A stretch of 15,136 nt of DNA, taken from Frankiaceae bacterium (GTDB lineage: Bacteria > Actinomycetota > Actinomycetes > JAVEEJ01). Made by a program: the position numbers and the translations under genes. Of this stretch, positions 1 to 6,788 are shown one piece after another; positions within the stretch are counted from its first letter, which is position 1; the number at the start of each line of letters is the position of its first letter. The notes under the pieces were generated by a model, which worked only from the letters and a program-made list of their open reading frames with translations, was not told where the DNA came from and made no database searches. Location: positions 1-15,136 of the forward strand of contig JAVEEJ010000021.1 in NCBI GenBank assembly GCA_030840515.1. Direction: 5' to 3'.

Positions 1-516
1 ACACGCGCGGCGGTGCGCAACGACGCGCCCTCCCTCGCCCAGCTTCATGTCGACACCTGGCGAGCGGCGTACCGCGGGCTGGTCCCGGACGAACTGTTGA
101 ACAACATGAGCGTCGCGGCCCGGGAGCGGAGATGGACGGCGATCCTGGCTGAAGGTGGCACTGCATGGGTTGCCCAAGCCGCAACGGCGATCATTGGTTT
201 CGCCGCCTACGGCAGGAGTCGCGATGCGGACGCAGCACCTTTCGTCGGTGAAGTGATCGCGCTCTACGTGCATCCGGATGCTTGGGGCTCTGGGGTTGGC
301 CGCTCGCTCAACGATGCGGCTCTTTCGTCTTTGGCCGCGGACGGATGCCGTGAGGCAACCCTGTGGGTGTTGCGCGACAACTCACGCGCCCGGCGCTTCT
401 ACGAGCGACAGGGCTGGCTCACGGATGGAGCTGAGCAGACCGATGACCGCGAAGGCGTGCGTCTGGTCGAGGTGCGCTACCGAGTGAAACTCTCCCCGCA
501 TGGGGCGAAGCCCTGA
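1..516 (+). CDS. GNAT-family N-acetyltransferase, 5' end cut by window edge
   Basis: This is a GCN5-related N-acetyltransferase, expected to move an acetyl group from acetyl-CoA to an amine; the substrate cannot be told from sequence. The frame is open to base 1, and the codons before the GTG at 13 read T-R-A-A. These fit the usual GNAT start (I-R-x-A-x-x-x-D-A-x-x-L-x-x-L), so the true start probably lies left of the window and the GTG at 13 is probably an internal valine. The segment HVDTWRAAYRGLVPDELL is the N-terminal alpha1/alpha2 pattern of many actinobacterial GNATs. The acetyl-CoA pyrophosphate loop is visible in ALYVHPDAWGSGVGRSL (WGSGVG matching Q/RxxGxG/A). The C-terminal NSRARRFYERQGW is the typical motif B. 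The stop is TGA at 514-516. The family call is firm; the function is unknown. Confidence 0.88.
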   Translation, partial: TRAAVRNDAPSLAQLHVDTWRAAYRGLVPDELLNNMSVAARERRWTAILAEGGTAWVAQAATAIIGFAAYGRSRDADAAPFVGEVIALYVHPDAWGSGVGRSLNDAALSSLAADGCREATLWVLRDNSRARRFYERQGWLTDGAEQTDDREGVRLVEVRYRVKLSPHGAKP

Positions 517-577
517 TCCCAAGCAGGCCGACTTCGAAGGCAACGAGTTCTGCGTCCTTGGCCAGCGGCCTCAATAG
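515..577 (+). pseudogene. C-terminal remnant resembling a VOC/glyoxalase-family protein
   Basis: Directly after the GNAT stop, in another frame, the DNA reads D-P-K-Q-A-D-F-E-G-N-E-F-C-V-L-G-Q-R-P-Q-stop. Small actinobacterial glyoxalase/bleomycin-resistance-like (VOC) proteins very often end in A-D-P-E-G-N-E-F-C-V-L followed by a short basic tail, so this looks like the last 15-20 residues of such a protein. The frame is closed upstream by a TGA at 485-487, so no VOC domain is attached. This may be the scar of a deletion that fused or truncated neighbouring genes. The following bases, up to 675, hold no gene that I can recognise. The match is short and from memory, so confidence is modest. 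Confidence 0.4.
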
Positions 578-675
578 GTGATGTATGCGCCTGGGGCGTG
601 ACTGGCCGGCACGACGTCACAGAGAGCTAACGCGCGTGGTGCCGGTGATGACGGTCAGTCACTGCGCCCCGGCGG

Positions 676-1983
676 TCAGGCCGCGCGGGGCTGGCTTCGT
701 CGTCGTTGGGACCGCTTGAAGTACCAGTCCATCGGCGGGATCGACTGGATCAAGCCGTCGGTGGACTCCTCCAGCCGCCAGCCGGCGTGGAAGAGGCTGT
801 GGTGGTAGCTGCAGAGCAGGATCCCGGTGGCAAGGTCCGTGCCGCCGCCGTGGGCCCAGTGGACCATGTGATGGGCCTCAACCCAAGGCGAGTCGCAGCG
901 CGGCCAGGCACACACCGCGCGGCCTCCCCGAGCGAGCGCCCGGCGCTGGTTGCGGCTGTAGAAGCGGGCCTCCCTGCCGAGGTCTAGCACCTCGGACTCA
1001 CCAGAGAGGACGAGCCGCTGGACGTCGCCGTCGCAGACCGCAGCCAGGAGTGAGCGCCAGTCGAGCGCGGTGCCGGTGCGCTCACCGTGGGCGCCGTGGA
1101 CCATCTCGCTCTCGGCCGCCGGCAGCCAGGACGGCAGTTTCGCCCGGTCGTGGACGGCGTCCAACGCTCGTTGAAGGGTCGTCACGTCCGTGATCACCGT
1201 GACCCGGGCCTTGGGCAGATCGGCGGGGCTGTAGCCGGTGTCGGCGAGGTCGCGGGCGGCGACGTCAGCACCCGCTGCGATCCGGGCCATGAGCCCGGCA
1301 CCGTCCGCGCGCCGCTGCGCCGCGTTGCGCTGGTCGTCAGCCGCTGGCTTGCTGAACCGGTCGAGGCCTTGCGTGAACCACTCCGCGTTGCTGCCCGTCA
1401 GCCACCCGTCGACCTTTACGCCGCCCAGCGTGGGAGACGCATGCAGGTACTGGTCCTCCTTGAGGTCGCGGGTCTCCTTGTCATCAAGGTCCGGTGCAAC
1501 GGTCGCCCGGAAGCGGTCAGCCAGCTGTCGCAGCTCCTTGGGGGTGCGCGTCAGCGCCTCTTTCGCCAGCAGCTCATCTCCCGTGACCAGCGCACTTGCG
1601 GGCAGGCCACGCAGCCCATCGACGATGACGAGCACATGGCGGGTCGAGATCTGGCCTGCGGCGTAGGCCTTGCCCGTCGCTGGGTGCTCCATCGCGCCCC
1701 GCCCTGCGCGATAGAGAGCAGTGGCCTCCGAGGGCGCCAGACACAGCTCTTGGGCGGCCCAGGTCGCGACGTTGCGGGCACCCTCAAGGTCAGGCAGGTC
1801 ACGACCCACCGCTGCGACGAGCAGGCCGGCGAGGTGGGAGTCGTAACGGCGGCGGAGTGCGAGCAGCGCCTTGGCATCCGCGCCCAACGTGACGTCTGCC
1901 TCAGGCAGCTCTCCCTCACACAGCGAGTTCACCGACGCCACGACCGTGGCGACGGCTTCACTGCAGTACTCGGGGTCGAACAC
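676..1983 (-). CDS. DUF222 (13E12-type) protein with C-terminal HNH nuclease domain
   Basis: A 435-residue member of the DUF222-HNH family, which is multicopy in actinobacteria and includes the mycobacterial 13E12 repeat proteins; the cellular role is not established. The DUF222 part covers roughly residues 20-320. The C-terminal module has C358-x4-C363 (CAWPRC), then EAHHMVHWAHGGGTDLAT, then LLC391-x2-HH. In relatives the middle residue of the HNH triad is Asn (usually D/A-N-L/G in this stretch); here the codon gives Thr386, so the canonical Asn is missing. I chose the GTG at 1981-1983. The residues an upstream ATG at 2085 would add are simply the translation of DnaA-box-like DNA, and a good -10 element sits 7 nt before the GTG. 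M23 lies upstream on the same strand. Confidence 0.85.
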   Translation of the reverse strand: MFDPEYCSEAVATVVASVNSLCEGELPEADVTLGADAKALLALRRRYDSHLAGLLVAAVGRDLPDLEGARNVATWAAQELCLAPSEATALYRAGRGAMEHPATGKAYAAGQISTRHVLVIVDGLRGLPASALVTGDELLAKEALTRTPKELRQLADRFRATVAPDLDDKETRDLKEDQYLHASPTLGGVKVDGWLTGSNAEWFTQGLDRFSKPAADDQRNAAQRRADGAGLMARIAAGADVAARDLADTGYSPADLPKARVTVITDVTTLQRALDAVHDRAKLPSWLPAAESEMVHGAHGERTGTALDWRSLLAAVCDGDVQRLVLSGESEVLDLGREARFYSRNQRRALARGGRAVCAWPRCDSPWVEAHHMVHWAHGGGTDLATGILLCSYHHSLFHAGWRLEESTDGLIQSIPPMDWYFKRSQRRRSQPRAA

Positions 1984-1990
1984 AAGAGCG

Positions 1991-2019
1991 AGACTAGCAG
2001 ATGAGGCCGACAAGTGGAA
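1991..2019 (-). promoter_or_regulatory. Putative sigma-A-type promoter of the DUF222-HNH gene (leaderless)
   Basis: Read on the minus strand, TTCCAC (2019-2014) is followed by a 17-nt spacer and TAGTCT (1996-1991), a TANNNT -10 hexamer. Seven bases later comes the GTG at 1983, so transcription would begin at or within a base of the start codon. No Shine-Dalgarno-like purine run precedes that GTG, which agrees with a leaderless mRNA, common in actinobacteria. This is inferred from pattern only. Confidence 0.45.
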
Positions 2020-2030
2020 GGCAAAACTCC

Positions 2031-2086
2031 TTATACACAAGGAAAAGTTGTCCACAACTTCCCACGGTTCCCGCGAATTATCCACA
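2031..2086 (+). promoter_or_regulatory. Cluster of three DnaA-box-like nonamers upstream of the DUF222-HNH promoter
   Basis: Three nonamers lie in the same orientation: TTATACACA at 2031-2039, TTGTCCACA at 2048-2056 and TTATCCACA at 2078-2086. TTATCCACA is the classical E. coli DnaA box and TTGTCCACA the preferred actinobacterial form. The middle box is embedded in a perfect palindrome, AAGTTGT-CC-ACAACTT (2045-2060). The stretch is also AT-rich relative to its surroundings. The cluster begins about 12 bp upstream of the -35 element of the DUF222-HNH gene. DnaA binding, and any regulatory role, are inferred. Confidence 0.5.
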
Positions 2087-2125
2087 GATTCTGCGAAGCG
2101 GCGCCGCGGGCCGCGCGGACGTGCG

Positions 2126-2185
2126 CAGCAGTACGACGCTCAGCAGCACGACGCTCAGCAGCACGACGCTCAGCAGTACGACGTG
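2126..2185. repeat. Four-copy 15-bp tandem repeat
   Basis: Four head-to-tail units begin at 2126, 2141, 2156 and 2171. The consensus is CAGCAGYACGACGCT; units 1 and 4 have T and units 2 and 3 have C at the variable position, and unit 4 ends in GTG instead of GCT. The array lies between the M23 peptidase and the DUF222-HNH promoter. The M23 stop codon (2170-2172, minus strand) sits at the junction of units 3 and 4, so the last residues of that protein are encoded by unit 4. Units 1 and 4 contain AGTACGACG, the core of the dispersed 11-mer described separately. Confidence 0.8.
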
Positions 2186-2925
2186 CAAGGCGGATACGTG
2201 CCGACCTGCCGCCGCTTGGCCTCCACTGCGGCCGCCGGCGACCGGTGCCCGCCCGCCTTCCACGAGTCCAGGTAGGGCCACGGGTAGACCTCGCCGCGAC
2301 GCACCCACCACGTCCCGTGTCGGGTGGGCCACGAGAGCCCGAAGTGCAGATGGGTGGCGATGCCGCGCGCTGATCCGGTGTTGCCGACGTACCCGAGCAG
2401 CTTCCCCGCAGCTACGCGCAGTCCCGGCCGGATGCCGGGAGCGATCCGCTCCAGGTGCGAGCCGTAGTAGCGCACCCCGTCCGTCCCGACGACGGACACC
2501 GACAGGCCGCCACGGTCGGCGCCGCGGTTGGACGAAGAGGACCAGGTGTCCTTGTAGGTCACCTCGTCGACCGTCCCTGCGATCGGCGACACGAACCGGC
2601 ACCCCCGCGCCGCGAACAAGTCGGTCGCCGGGTAGTCGTGGTGCGAGTGCCCGTAGGACGTCTTGCACTTCAGCGGGAAGACGTACCCCCCGCTGGCGAC
2701 TACCGGTGCTGACGTGGTCCGCACCGGCTGCGGCTTGGGCTTGGTGGTGGCGCGTGGGGTGGGCTTCGGCCTGACGGTGGGAGTCGCCGTACTCGTCACC
2801 GTCGGGGTGCTTGTCACAGTCGGCACCGGGGCGGTCGTCGGCAGGCTTCGGTGCTCGACGGAGCCGCTGCTGCAAGCCGCCAAGATCAACGGCAGCAAGA
2901 GGAGTGGGAGGCGAGTACGACGCAC
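2170..2925 (-). CDS. M23-family peptidoglycan endopeptidase, predicted lipoprotein
   Basis: A 251-residue secreted metallopeptidase of the M23/LytM type, which would cut peptide cross-links in cell-wall peptidoglycan. Residues 1-18 form a lipoprotein signal (basic MRRTR, Leu-rich core, lipobox L-A-A-C18), so it should be anchored on the outer face of the membrane. Residues 29-74 are a Thr/Pro/Lys-rich flexible linker. The catalytic domain follows: H95/H96 and D102 in SHHDYPATD supply the first zinc-site motif and THLHFG the HxH motif, so the enzyme looks active. GTG at 2925-2923 is the start, directly before the signal peptide. It is divergent from dnaG (80 bp between starts). The C-terminus ends in PPCTSYC, encoded partly by the tandem repeat. 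Confidence 0.9.
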   Translation of the reverse strand: MRRTRLPLLLLPLILAACSSGSVEHRSLPTTAPVPTVTSTPTVTSTATPTVRPKPTPRATTKPKPQPVRTTSAPVVASGGYVFPLKCKTSYGHSHHDYPATDLFAARGCRFVSPIAGTVDEVTYKDTWSSSSNRGADRGGLSVSVVGTDGVRYYGSHLERIAPGIRPGLRVAAGKLLGYVGNTGSARGIATHLHFGLSWPTRHGTWWVRRGEVYPWPYLDSWKAGGHRSPAAAVEAKRRQVGTYPPCTSYC

Positions 2926-2995
2926 AGTCGCAACCCTATGCGGCTCTCCACAGGCACCATCCGGAGCGGCCGAGGCCGGACATAGACTCCGCGCC

Positions 2996-3000
2996 GGAGG
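2996..3000 (+). promoter_or_regulatory. Ribosome binding site that decides the dnaG start
   Basis: GGAGG at 2996-3000 lies 5 nt before the GTG at 3006. It supports GTG-3006 (protein start M-A-G-R-I-R-D-E-D) over the longer open frame that reaches an ATG at 2811, which would run across the divergent M23 gene start. Confidence 0.6.
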
Positions 3001-3005
3001 TGGGT

Positions 3006-4853
3006 GTGGCCGGCAGGATCCGCGACGAGGACGTCGCCGCCGTGCGCGAGCGCTCCCCGATCTCCGAGGTCGTGGCCGAGTACGTCCAGCTCAGAGGCGC
3101 GGGCGGCGGTTCCATGAAGGGCCTGTGCCCCTTCCACGAGGAGAAGACGGCCAGCTTCCAGGTCACCCCTGCCCGCGGGCTCTGGTACTGCTTCGGCTGC
3201 GCCGAGGGCGGCGACGTCTTCGGATTCATCCAGAAGATCGAGCACATCGGGTTCAGCGAGGCGGTCGAGCGGCTCGCCCGGCGGGCCAACGTCGAGCTGC
3301 GCTACGACGAGGGCAGCTCGGCCCCCCGCTCGCAGACGGGTCAGCGCACCCGTTTGGTCGAGGCGCACAAAGCGGCGGCGCAGTACTACGCAGAGCAGCT
3401 GGCGAGCGCCGAGGCGTCCACCGCGAGGGAGTTCCTCGCCTCCCGCGGCTTCGACCAGACAGCTGCCGAGCACTTCGGCGTCGGCTACGCGCCCAAGGGC
3501 TGGGACGCCCTGCTCAAGCACCTGCGCGGCCGCGGCTTCACCGACGCCGACCTCATCACCAGCGGCCTGGCGAGAGCCGGCCAGCGCGGCCCCATCGACC
3601 ACTTCCGCGGACGGCTGCTCTGGCCGATCCGCGACACCTCCGGCGACGTCATCGGCTTCGGCGCGCGGCGGCTCTATGACGACGACCGCAACGAGGCCAA
3701 GTACGTCAACACACCGGAGACTCCGCTCTACAAGAAGAGCACGGTGTTGTACGGCGTCGACCTTGCGCGCAAGGAGATCGCCAAGCGCCGGCAGGCCGTT
3801 GTCGTCGAGGGCTACACCGACGTCATGGCGTGTCACCTCGCCGGCGTGACCACCGCCGTCGCGTCCTGCGGAACGGCGTTCGGGGCCGAGCACGTGAAGG
3901 TGCTGCGGCGCTTCCTCATGGACCAGGACGAGTTCCGCGGCGAGGTCATCTACACCTTCGACGGCGACGCGGCAGGGCAGAAGGCTGCGCTCAAGGCCTA
4001 TGACCTCGACGAGAAGTTCGTCACGCAGACCTTCGTCGCCGTCGAGCCGCGCGGGCTCGATCCTTGCGACCTGCGGGTGCAGCACGGCGACGCCGCGGTG
4101 CGCGAGCTGGTCGCACGCCGGGTGCCGCTCTTCGAGTACGCGATCCGTGCGGCGCTGGCCGATGTGGACCTGTCGGTGCCGGAAGGGCGCGCGCGAGCCC
4201 TCGACAAGGCGATCCCGATCGTCGGCCGGATCCGTGACGTCTCGCTGCGCGACGACTACGCGCGCCAGCTCGCCGGGTGGGTCGGCGTACCCGATCCCAA
4301 TGAGGTCGTCGCCCGGCTCCGCGAACGTGCGGGAGGCGTGCCACCCCAGCGCGGCCGTTCCAACGCCGAACGCGCCCGCGACGACCGCGCGGTCTCGGTC
4401 GAGCGCGAGGCGCTCAAGCTCGCCCTCCAGCGCCCTGATCTCGTCGACATCCGCTTCGACGAGCTGGGCGAGGAGGTCTTCACCGCGCCTGAGCACCGCG
4501 CGGCCCAGGCGGCCATCGACGGTGCGGGGGGAGCCAAGTCGGCACCCGAGGGCGAAGCCTGGACCGAGGCGGTGCTCGCTGCCGCCAGCGACGACGCTGT
4601 GCGCAACCTCGTGCTCGCGCTGTCTGTCGAGCCGCCGCTGTGGTCCCCGGGAGGCGAAAGCCGTTACGCCACAGCAGTTCTCGCCCGTTTGGAGGAACTG
4701 CACGCGACTCGCGAAGTGACCGAGCTCAAGGGCAGGTTGCAGCGGGTGAACCCGGTGGACGAGGAGCAGCTCTACAACCAACTCTTCGGTCGACTGGTCG
4801 CGCTCGAGCAGCAGGCACGTGCGCTGCGAGAGGAAGCTGCGGGCACGCTCTAG
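3006..4853 (+). CDS. dnaG: DNA primase DnaG
   Basis: DnaG (615 residues, normal length) makes RNA primers for lagging-strand synthesis at the replication fork with the DnaB helicase. The N-terminal zinc-binding domain has C41-P-F-H44 and C62-F-G-C65 (CHC2 type). The RNA polymerase/TOPRIM core has the catalytic glutamate E268 in VVEGYTDVMA and D319-G-D321 in YTFDGDAAGQKAAL, with SCGTAFG between them. Residues from about 450 onward form the variable helicase-interacting C-terminal domain. The start is GTG-3006, supported by an RBS at 2996-3000 and by the usual actinobacterial opening (A-G-R-I-R-D-E-D). The next gene is a sigma factor, recalling the dnaG-rpoD part of the macromolecular-synthesis operon. 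All key residues are present. Confidence 0.97.
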   Translation: MAGRIRDEDVAAVRERSPISEVVAEYVQLRGAGGGSMKGLCPFHEEKTASFQVTPARGLWYCFGCAEGGDVFGFIQKIEHIGFSEAVERLARRANVELRYDEGSSAPRSQTGQRTRLVEAHKAAAQYYAEQLASAEASTAREFLASRGFDQTAAEHFGVGYAPKGWDALLKHLRGRGFTDADLITSGLARAGQRGPIDHFRGRLLWPIRDTSGDVIGFGARRLYDDDRNEAKYVNTPETPLYKKSTVLYGVDLARKEIAKRRQAVVVEGYTDVMACHLAGVTTAVASCGTAFGAEHVKVLRRFLMDQDEFRGEVIYTFDGDAAGQKAALKAYDLDEKFVTQTFVAVEPRGLDPCDLRVQHGDAAVRELVARRVPLFEYAIRAALADVDLSVPEGRARALDKAIPIVGRIRDVSLRDDYARQLAGWVGVPDPNEVVARLRERAGGVPPQRGRSNAERARDDRAVSVEREALKLALQRPDLVDIRFDELGEEVFTAPEHRAAQAAIDGAGGAKSAPEGEAWTEAVLAAASDDAVRNLVLALSVEPPLWSPGGESRYATAVLARLEELHATREVTELKGRLQRVNPVDEEQLYNQLFGRLVALEQQARALREEAAGTL

Positions 4854-4871
4854 CGCGGCTTGTCAAGGGTG

Positions 4872-4908
4872 GCGCCCTCGCTCATCCGGGTGAGCGCAAT
4901 GGGGGCGC
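4872..4908 (+). promoter_or_regulatory. Stem-loop between dnaG and the sigma gene (possible terminator/attenuator)
   Basis: An inner stem CGCTCA (4879-4884) / TGAGCG (4891-4896) closes a 6-nt loop, and an outer stem GCGCCC (4872-4877) / GGGCGC (4903-4908) can extend it across an asymmetric internal loop. There is no T-run after it, so it may be an actinobacterial-style terminator of dnaG or a leader structure. It covers the ATG at 4899 that could otherwise start the sigma gene, which is one reason I prefer the GTG at 4941. Confidence 0.35.
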
Positions 4909-4928
4909 ACGATCTTCCCCAATCGTCG

Positions 4929-4934
4929 TACGGT
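4929..4934 (+). promoter_or_regulatory. Putative -10 element of the sigma gene (leaderless start)
   Basis: TACGGT matches TANNNT and ends 6 nt before the GTG at 4941, the spacing expected if transcription starts on the start codon. No convincing -35 hexamer is visible, so this is weak. Confidence 0.3.
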
Positions 4935-4940
4935 GACCTC

Positions 4941-6185
4941 GTGGCGACGGGCGAGGCCGACCTCTCCGAGCTGCCGATCGACATCGGCGGCCCGATCGCC
5001 ATCGAGGTCGAGGACCTGCACCCCCCGCCGCTCGAGGTCGCCGTACTCGCCCGCCCGGAAGTCATCGCCCTCCTCGCCCGCGGCCAGAAGCAGGGTTACG
5101 TCACCCAGGAAGACCTGACCTCCGTCGTCGCCCTCGTCGGGCTGGTGGACGAAGGCGCCGACGCGGTGTCACGGGCGTTGACCGACGGTGGGGTCGAGGT
5201 CGTCGACGGGCCGGGCCCCGGCGAGCAGGAAGAGGAAGAGGAGGACGAGCCCGCCCTCGATGAGGAGGTGGCGCGCGGGCCGACGTCCGACCCGGTGCGG
5301 CAGTACCTCAAGGAGATCGGGCGGGTCCGGCTGCTCACCGCCGTGGAAGAGGTCGACCTCGCGAAGCGTGTCGAGGCCGGGCTGTTCGCCGCGGAGAAGC
5401 TGGCCGCAGGACCGGTTGACCCGTCCCTGCATGCCGAGCTGCAGTCGCTGGTGGACGATGGCGCCTACGCGAAGCAACGGCTCGTCGAGGCGAACCTGCG
5501 GCTCGTCGTCAGCATCGCGAAGCGGTACGTCGGACGCGGGATGCTCTTCCTCGACCTGATCCAGGAGGGCAACCTCGGCCTCATCCGCGCGGTCGAGAAG
5601 TTCGACTACGCGAAGGGCTACAAGTTCTCCACCTATGCCACGTGGTGGATCCGTCAGGCCATCACGCGCGCGATCGCGGACCAGGCCCGGACCATCCGCA
5701 TCCCGGTGCACATGGTCGAGACCATCAACAAGCTGATCCGGATCCAACGCCAGTTGATCCAGCAGTACGGCCGCGAACCGACTCCCGAGGAGATCGGGGT
5801 GGAGGTCGACCTGCCGCCGGAGAAGGTGCGCGAGATCCTCAAGCTCGCCCAGGAGCCGGTCTCGCTGCAGACCCCGGTCGGCGAGGAGGACAGCACCTCA
5901 CTCGGCGACTTCATCGAGGACTCCGACGCCGTGCTGCCGCTCGACGCGGCCTCCTTCACCATGCTGCAGCAGCAGCTCGGGTCGGTACTCCATGAGCTGA
6001 CCGAGCGGGAGCAGCGCGTGATCGAACTGCGCTTCGGGCTCACTGACGGGACGGCCAAGACGCTCGAGGAGGTCGGCCAGCAGTTCGGCGTGACCCGGGA
6101 GCGGATCCGGCAGATCGAGGCGAAGACGCTGTCGAAGCTGCGGCACCCGAGCCGGGCGCAGCAGCTGAAGGACTACCTCGACTGA
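4941..6185 (+). CDS. RNA polymerase sigma factor, RpoD/HrdB (sigma-70) family
   Basis: A sigma-70 family factor (414 residues from GTG-4941) that directs RNA polymerase to -35/-10 promoters. Visible regions: a 1.1-like segment (about residues 39-90, [16 protein letters not shown]), an acidic run near 97-103, region 1.2 (from 117, [11 protein letters not shown]), region 2 with [19 protein letters not shown] and [16 protein letters not shown] (about 205-245), region 3, and region 4 ending in the [20 protein letters not shown] helix-turn-helix. The full set of regions points to a group 1 or close group 2 factor; it lacks the long Lys/Ala-rich N-terminus of Streptomyces HrdB, so I cannot say it is the principal sigma. 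Alternative starts are ATG-4899 and TTG-4860, but codons before 4941 have poorer GC at third positions. Confidence 0.93.
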   Translation: MATGEADLSELPIDIGGPIAIEVEDLHPPPLEVAVLARPEVIALLARGQKQGYVTQEDLTSVVALVGLVDEGADAVSRALTDGGVEVVDGPGPGEQEEEEEDEPALDEEVARGPTSDPVRQYLKEIGRVRLLTAVEEVDLAKRVEAGLFAAEKLAAGPVDPSLHAELQSLVDDGAYAKQRLVEANLRLVVSIAKRYVGRGMLFLDLIQEGNLGLIRAVEKFDYAKGYKFSTYATWWIRQAITRAIADQARTIRIPVHMVETINKLIRIQRQLIQQYGREPTPEEIGVEVDLPPEKVREILKLAQEPVSLQTPVGEEDSTSLGDFIEDSDAVLPLDAASFTMLQQQLGSVLHELTEREQRVIELRFGLTDGTAKTLEEVGQQFGVTRERIRQIEAKTLSKLRHPSRAQQLKDYLD

Positions 6186-6189
6186 GGGT

Positions 6190-6471
6190 CTAGCCGGCCG
6201 TGATGACCGGGTCGACCGGGTAGGGCTCGGCGAGCCCGTTGGACGACGAGCGGCGGCTGAGCTTGTCCTCGACGACCTGCTTCGCGGTGCCCGCTGCGCT
6301 CGCAGCCTCGGTCTTCACCGTCTCCACCATGTCGTGCACGCGGGGGTCGCCGGCGACGCGGTGAGCGAGCTCGGTGATCTGCTGGTAGCGCTGGCGGCCA
6401 GCCTTCGTCCCGAGGACGTAGCCGGCGGCGAATCCGAGCGCCAAGGTCAACTTCGTACGGAACGATGTCAT
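6190..6471 (-). CDS. Small YtxH-like membrane-associated protein
   Basis: A 93-residue protein with a short N-terminal hydrophobic stretch (LTLALGFAAGYVLGTKAGRQRY), followed by an amphipathic, probably helical region and a disordered tail. This matches the actinobacterial YtxH/DUF-type small proteins with the G-Y-V-L-G-x-K/R-A-G-R-x-R-Y motif; the family has no settled biochemical function, though YtxH in Bacillus is a general-stress protein. It is convergent with the sigma gene with only 4 bp between stop codons. The start is ATG at 6471-6469, directly before the hydrophobic segment. Confidence 0.75.
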   Translation of the reverse strand: MTSFRTKLTLALGFAAGYVLGTKAGRQRYQQITELAHRVAGDPRVHDMVETVKTEAASAAGTAKQVVEDKLSRRSSSNGLAEPYPVDPVITAG

Positions 6472-6530
6472 GGTCGGCTCGTACCCCTCCCAGCACCGGA
6501 TAGTCGTGTGGTTGGGCTCAGTCGGTGCGC

Positions 6531-6536
6531 TACCCT
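6531..6536 (+). promoter_or_regulatory. Putative -10 element of tRNA-Asn
   Basis: TACCCT (TANNNT type) ends 9 nt before the mature tRNA-Asn 5' end, a reasonable distance for a tRNA promoter. No clear -35 partner is seen. Confidence 0.3.
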
Positions 6537-6545
6537 CGCTCGCGC

Positions 6546-6618
6546 ATTCCCCCGTAGCTCAATTGGCAGAGCATGCGACTGTTAATCGCAGGGTTACTGG
6601 TTCGAGTCCAGTCGGGGG
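6546..6618 (+). tRNA. tRNA-Asn (anticodon GTT)
   Basis: A complete cloverleaf can be folded: acceptor TCCCCCG (6546-6552) with CGGGGGA (6611-6617), D arm GCTC/GAGC, anticodon arm TGCGA/TCGCA around loop CTGTTAA (anticodon GTT at 6579-6581), and T arm ACTGG-TTCGAGT-CCAGT. The discriminator base is G6618 and the 3' CCA is not encoded. The GTT anticodon reads Asn codons. Confidence 0.96.
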
Positions 6619-6663
6619 AGCGACCGATCTCGGTGCAAATGCCCAGGTCAGAGCCTCGTTCTG

Positions 6664-6674
6664 CGAGTACGACG
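6664..6674 (+). repeat. Intergenic copy of the dispersed 11-mer (CGAGTACGACG)
   Basis: An exact CGAGTACGWCG copy lies between the two tRNA genes, inside what would be the -35/-10 spacer of the second tRNA. With the copy at 6789-6799 (opposite orientation) it brackets the CAT-anticodon tRNA. Confidence 0.6.
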
Positions 6675-6681
6675 ACCCCGA

Positions 6682-6687
6682 TAGCCT
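6682..6687 (+). promoter_or_regulatory. Putative -10 element of the CAT-anticodon tRNA
   Basis: TAGCCT (TANNNT type) ends 9 nt before the tRNA 5' end, the same spacing as in the tRNA-Asn promoter. A weak -35 candidate, TTCTGC (6659-6664), lies 17 nt upstream. Confidence 0.35.
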
Positions 6688-6696
6688 GACCGCCGC

Positions 6697-6770
6697 GGGG
6701 AGGTAGCTCAGCCGGTCAGAGCAGCGGACTCATAATCCGTCGGTCGTGGGTTCGAGCCCCACCCTCCCCA
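6697..6770 (+). tRNA. tRNA with CAT anticodon (Ile2 or elongator Met)
   Basis: A full cloverleaf: acceptor GGGGAGG (6697-6703) with CCTCCCC (6763-6769), D arm GCTC/GAGC, anticodon arm GCGGA/TCCGT around CTCATAA (anticodon CAT at 6731-6733), and T arm GTGGG-TTCGAGC-CCCAC; discriminator A6770; no encoded CCA. A paired acceptor end rules out initiator tRNA, which usually has a 1-72 mismatch. The variable-arm CGGTC and overall resemblance to tRNA-Ile2 lead me to favour Ile2 (CAU modified to lysidine-AU by TilS), but elongator Met is not excluded. Confidence 0.93.
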
Positions 6771-6788
6771 CCCGAGCGCGAGTGAAGG

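Noticed and set aside
1087..2004. Plus-strand open frame opposite the DUF222-HNH gene
   Set aside because: No family features; antisense shadow of a recognised gene.
2031..2086. Replication origin (oriC) based on the DnaA-box-like sites
   Set aside because: Only three boxes in 56 bp, no dnaA/dnaN/rpmH neighbours and no longer AT-rich unwinding region; dnaG is not an oriC marker.
2126..2185. CRISPR array
   Set aside because: Units are 15 bp and directly abutting, with no spacers and no cas genes.
2811..3005. N-terminal extension of DnaG from the ATG at 2811
   Set aside because: The added residues are the antisense of the M23 signal-peptide region; the GTG at 3006 has an RBS and the normal DnaG N-terminus.
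2886..4781. Long open frame on the minus strand opposite dnaG
   Set aside because: High-GC shadow of the dnaG reading frame; the translation shows no recognisable domain.
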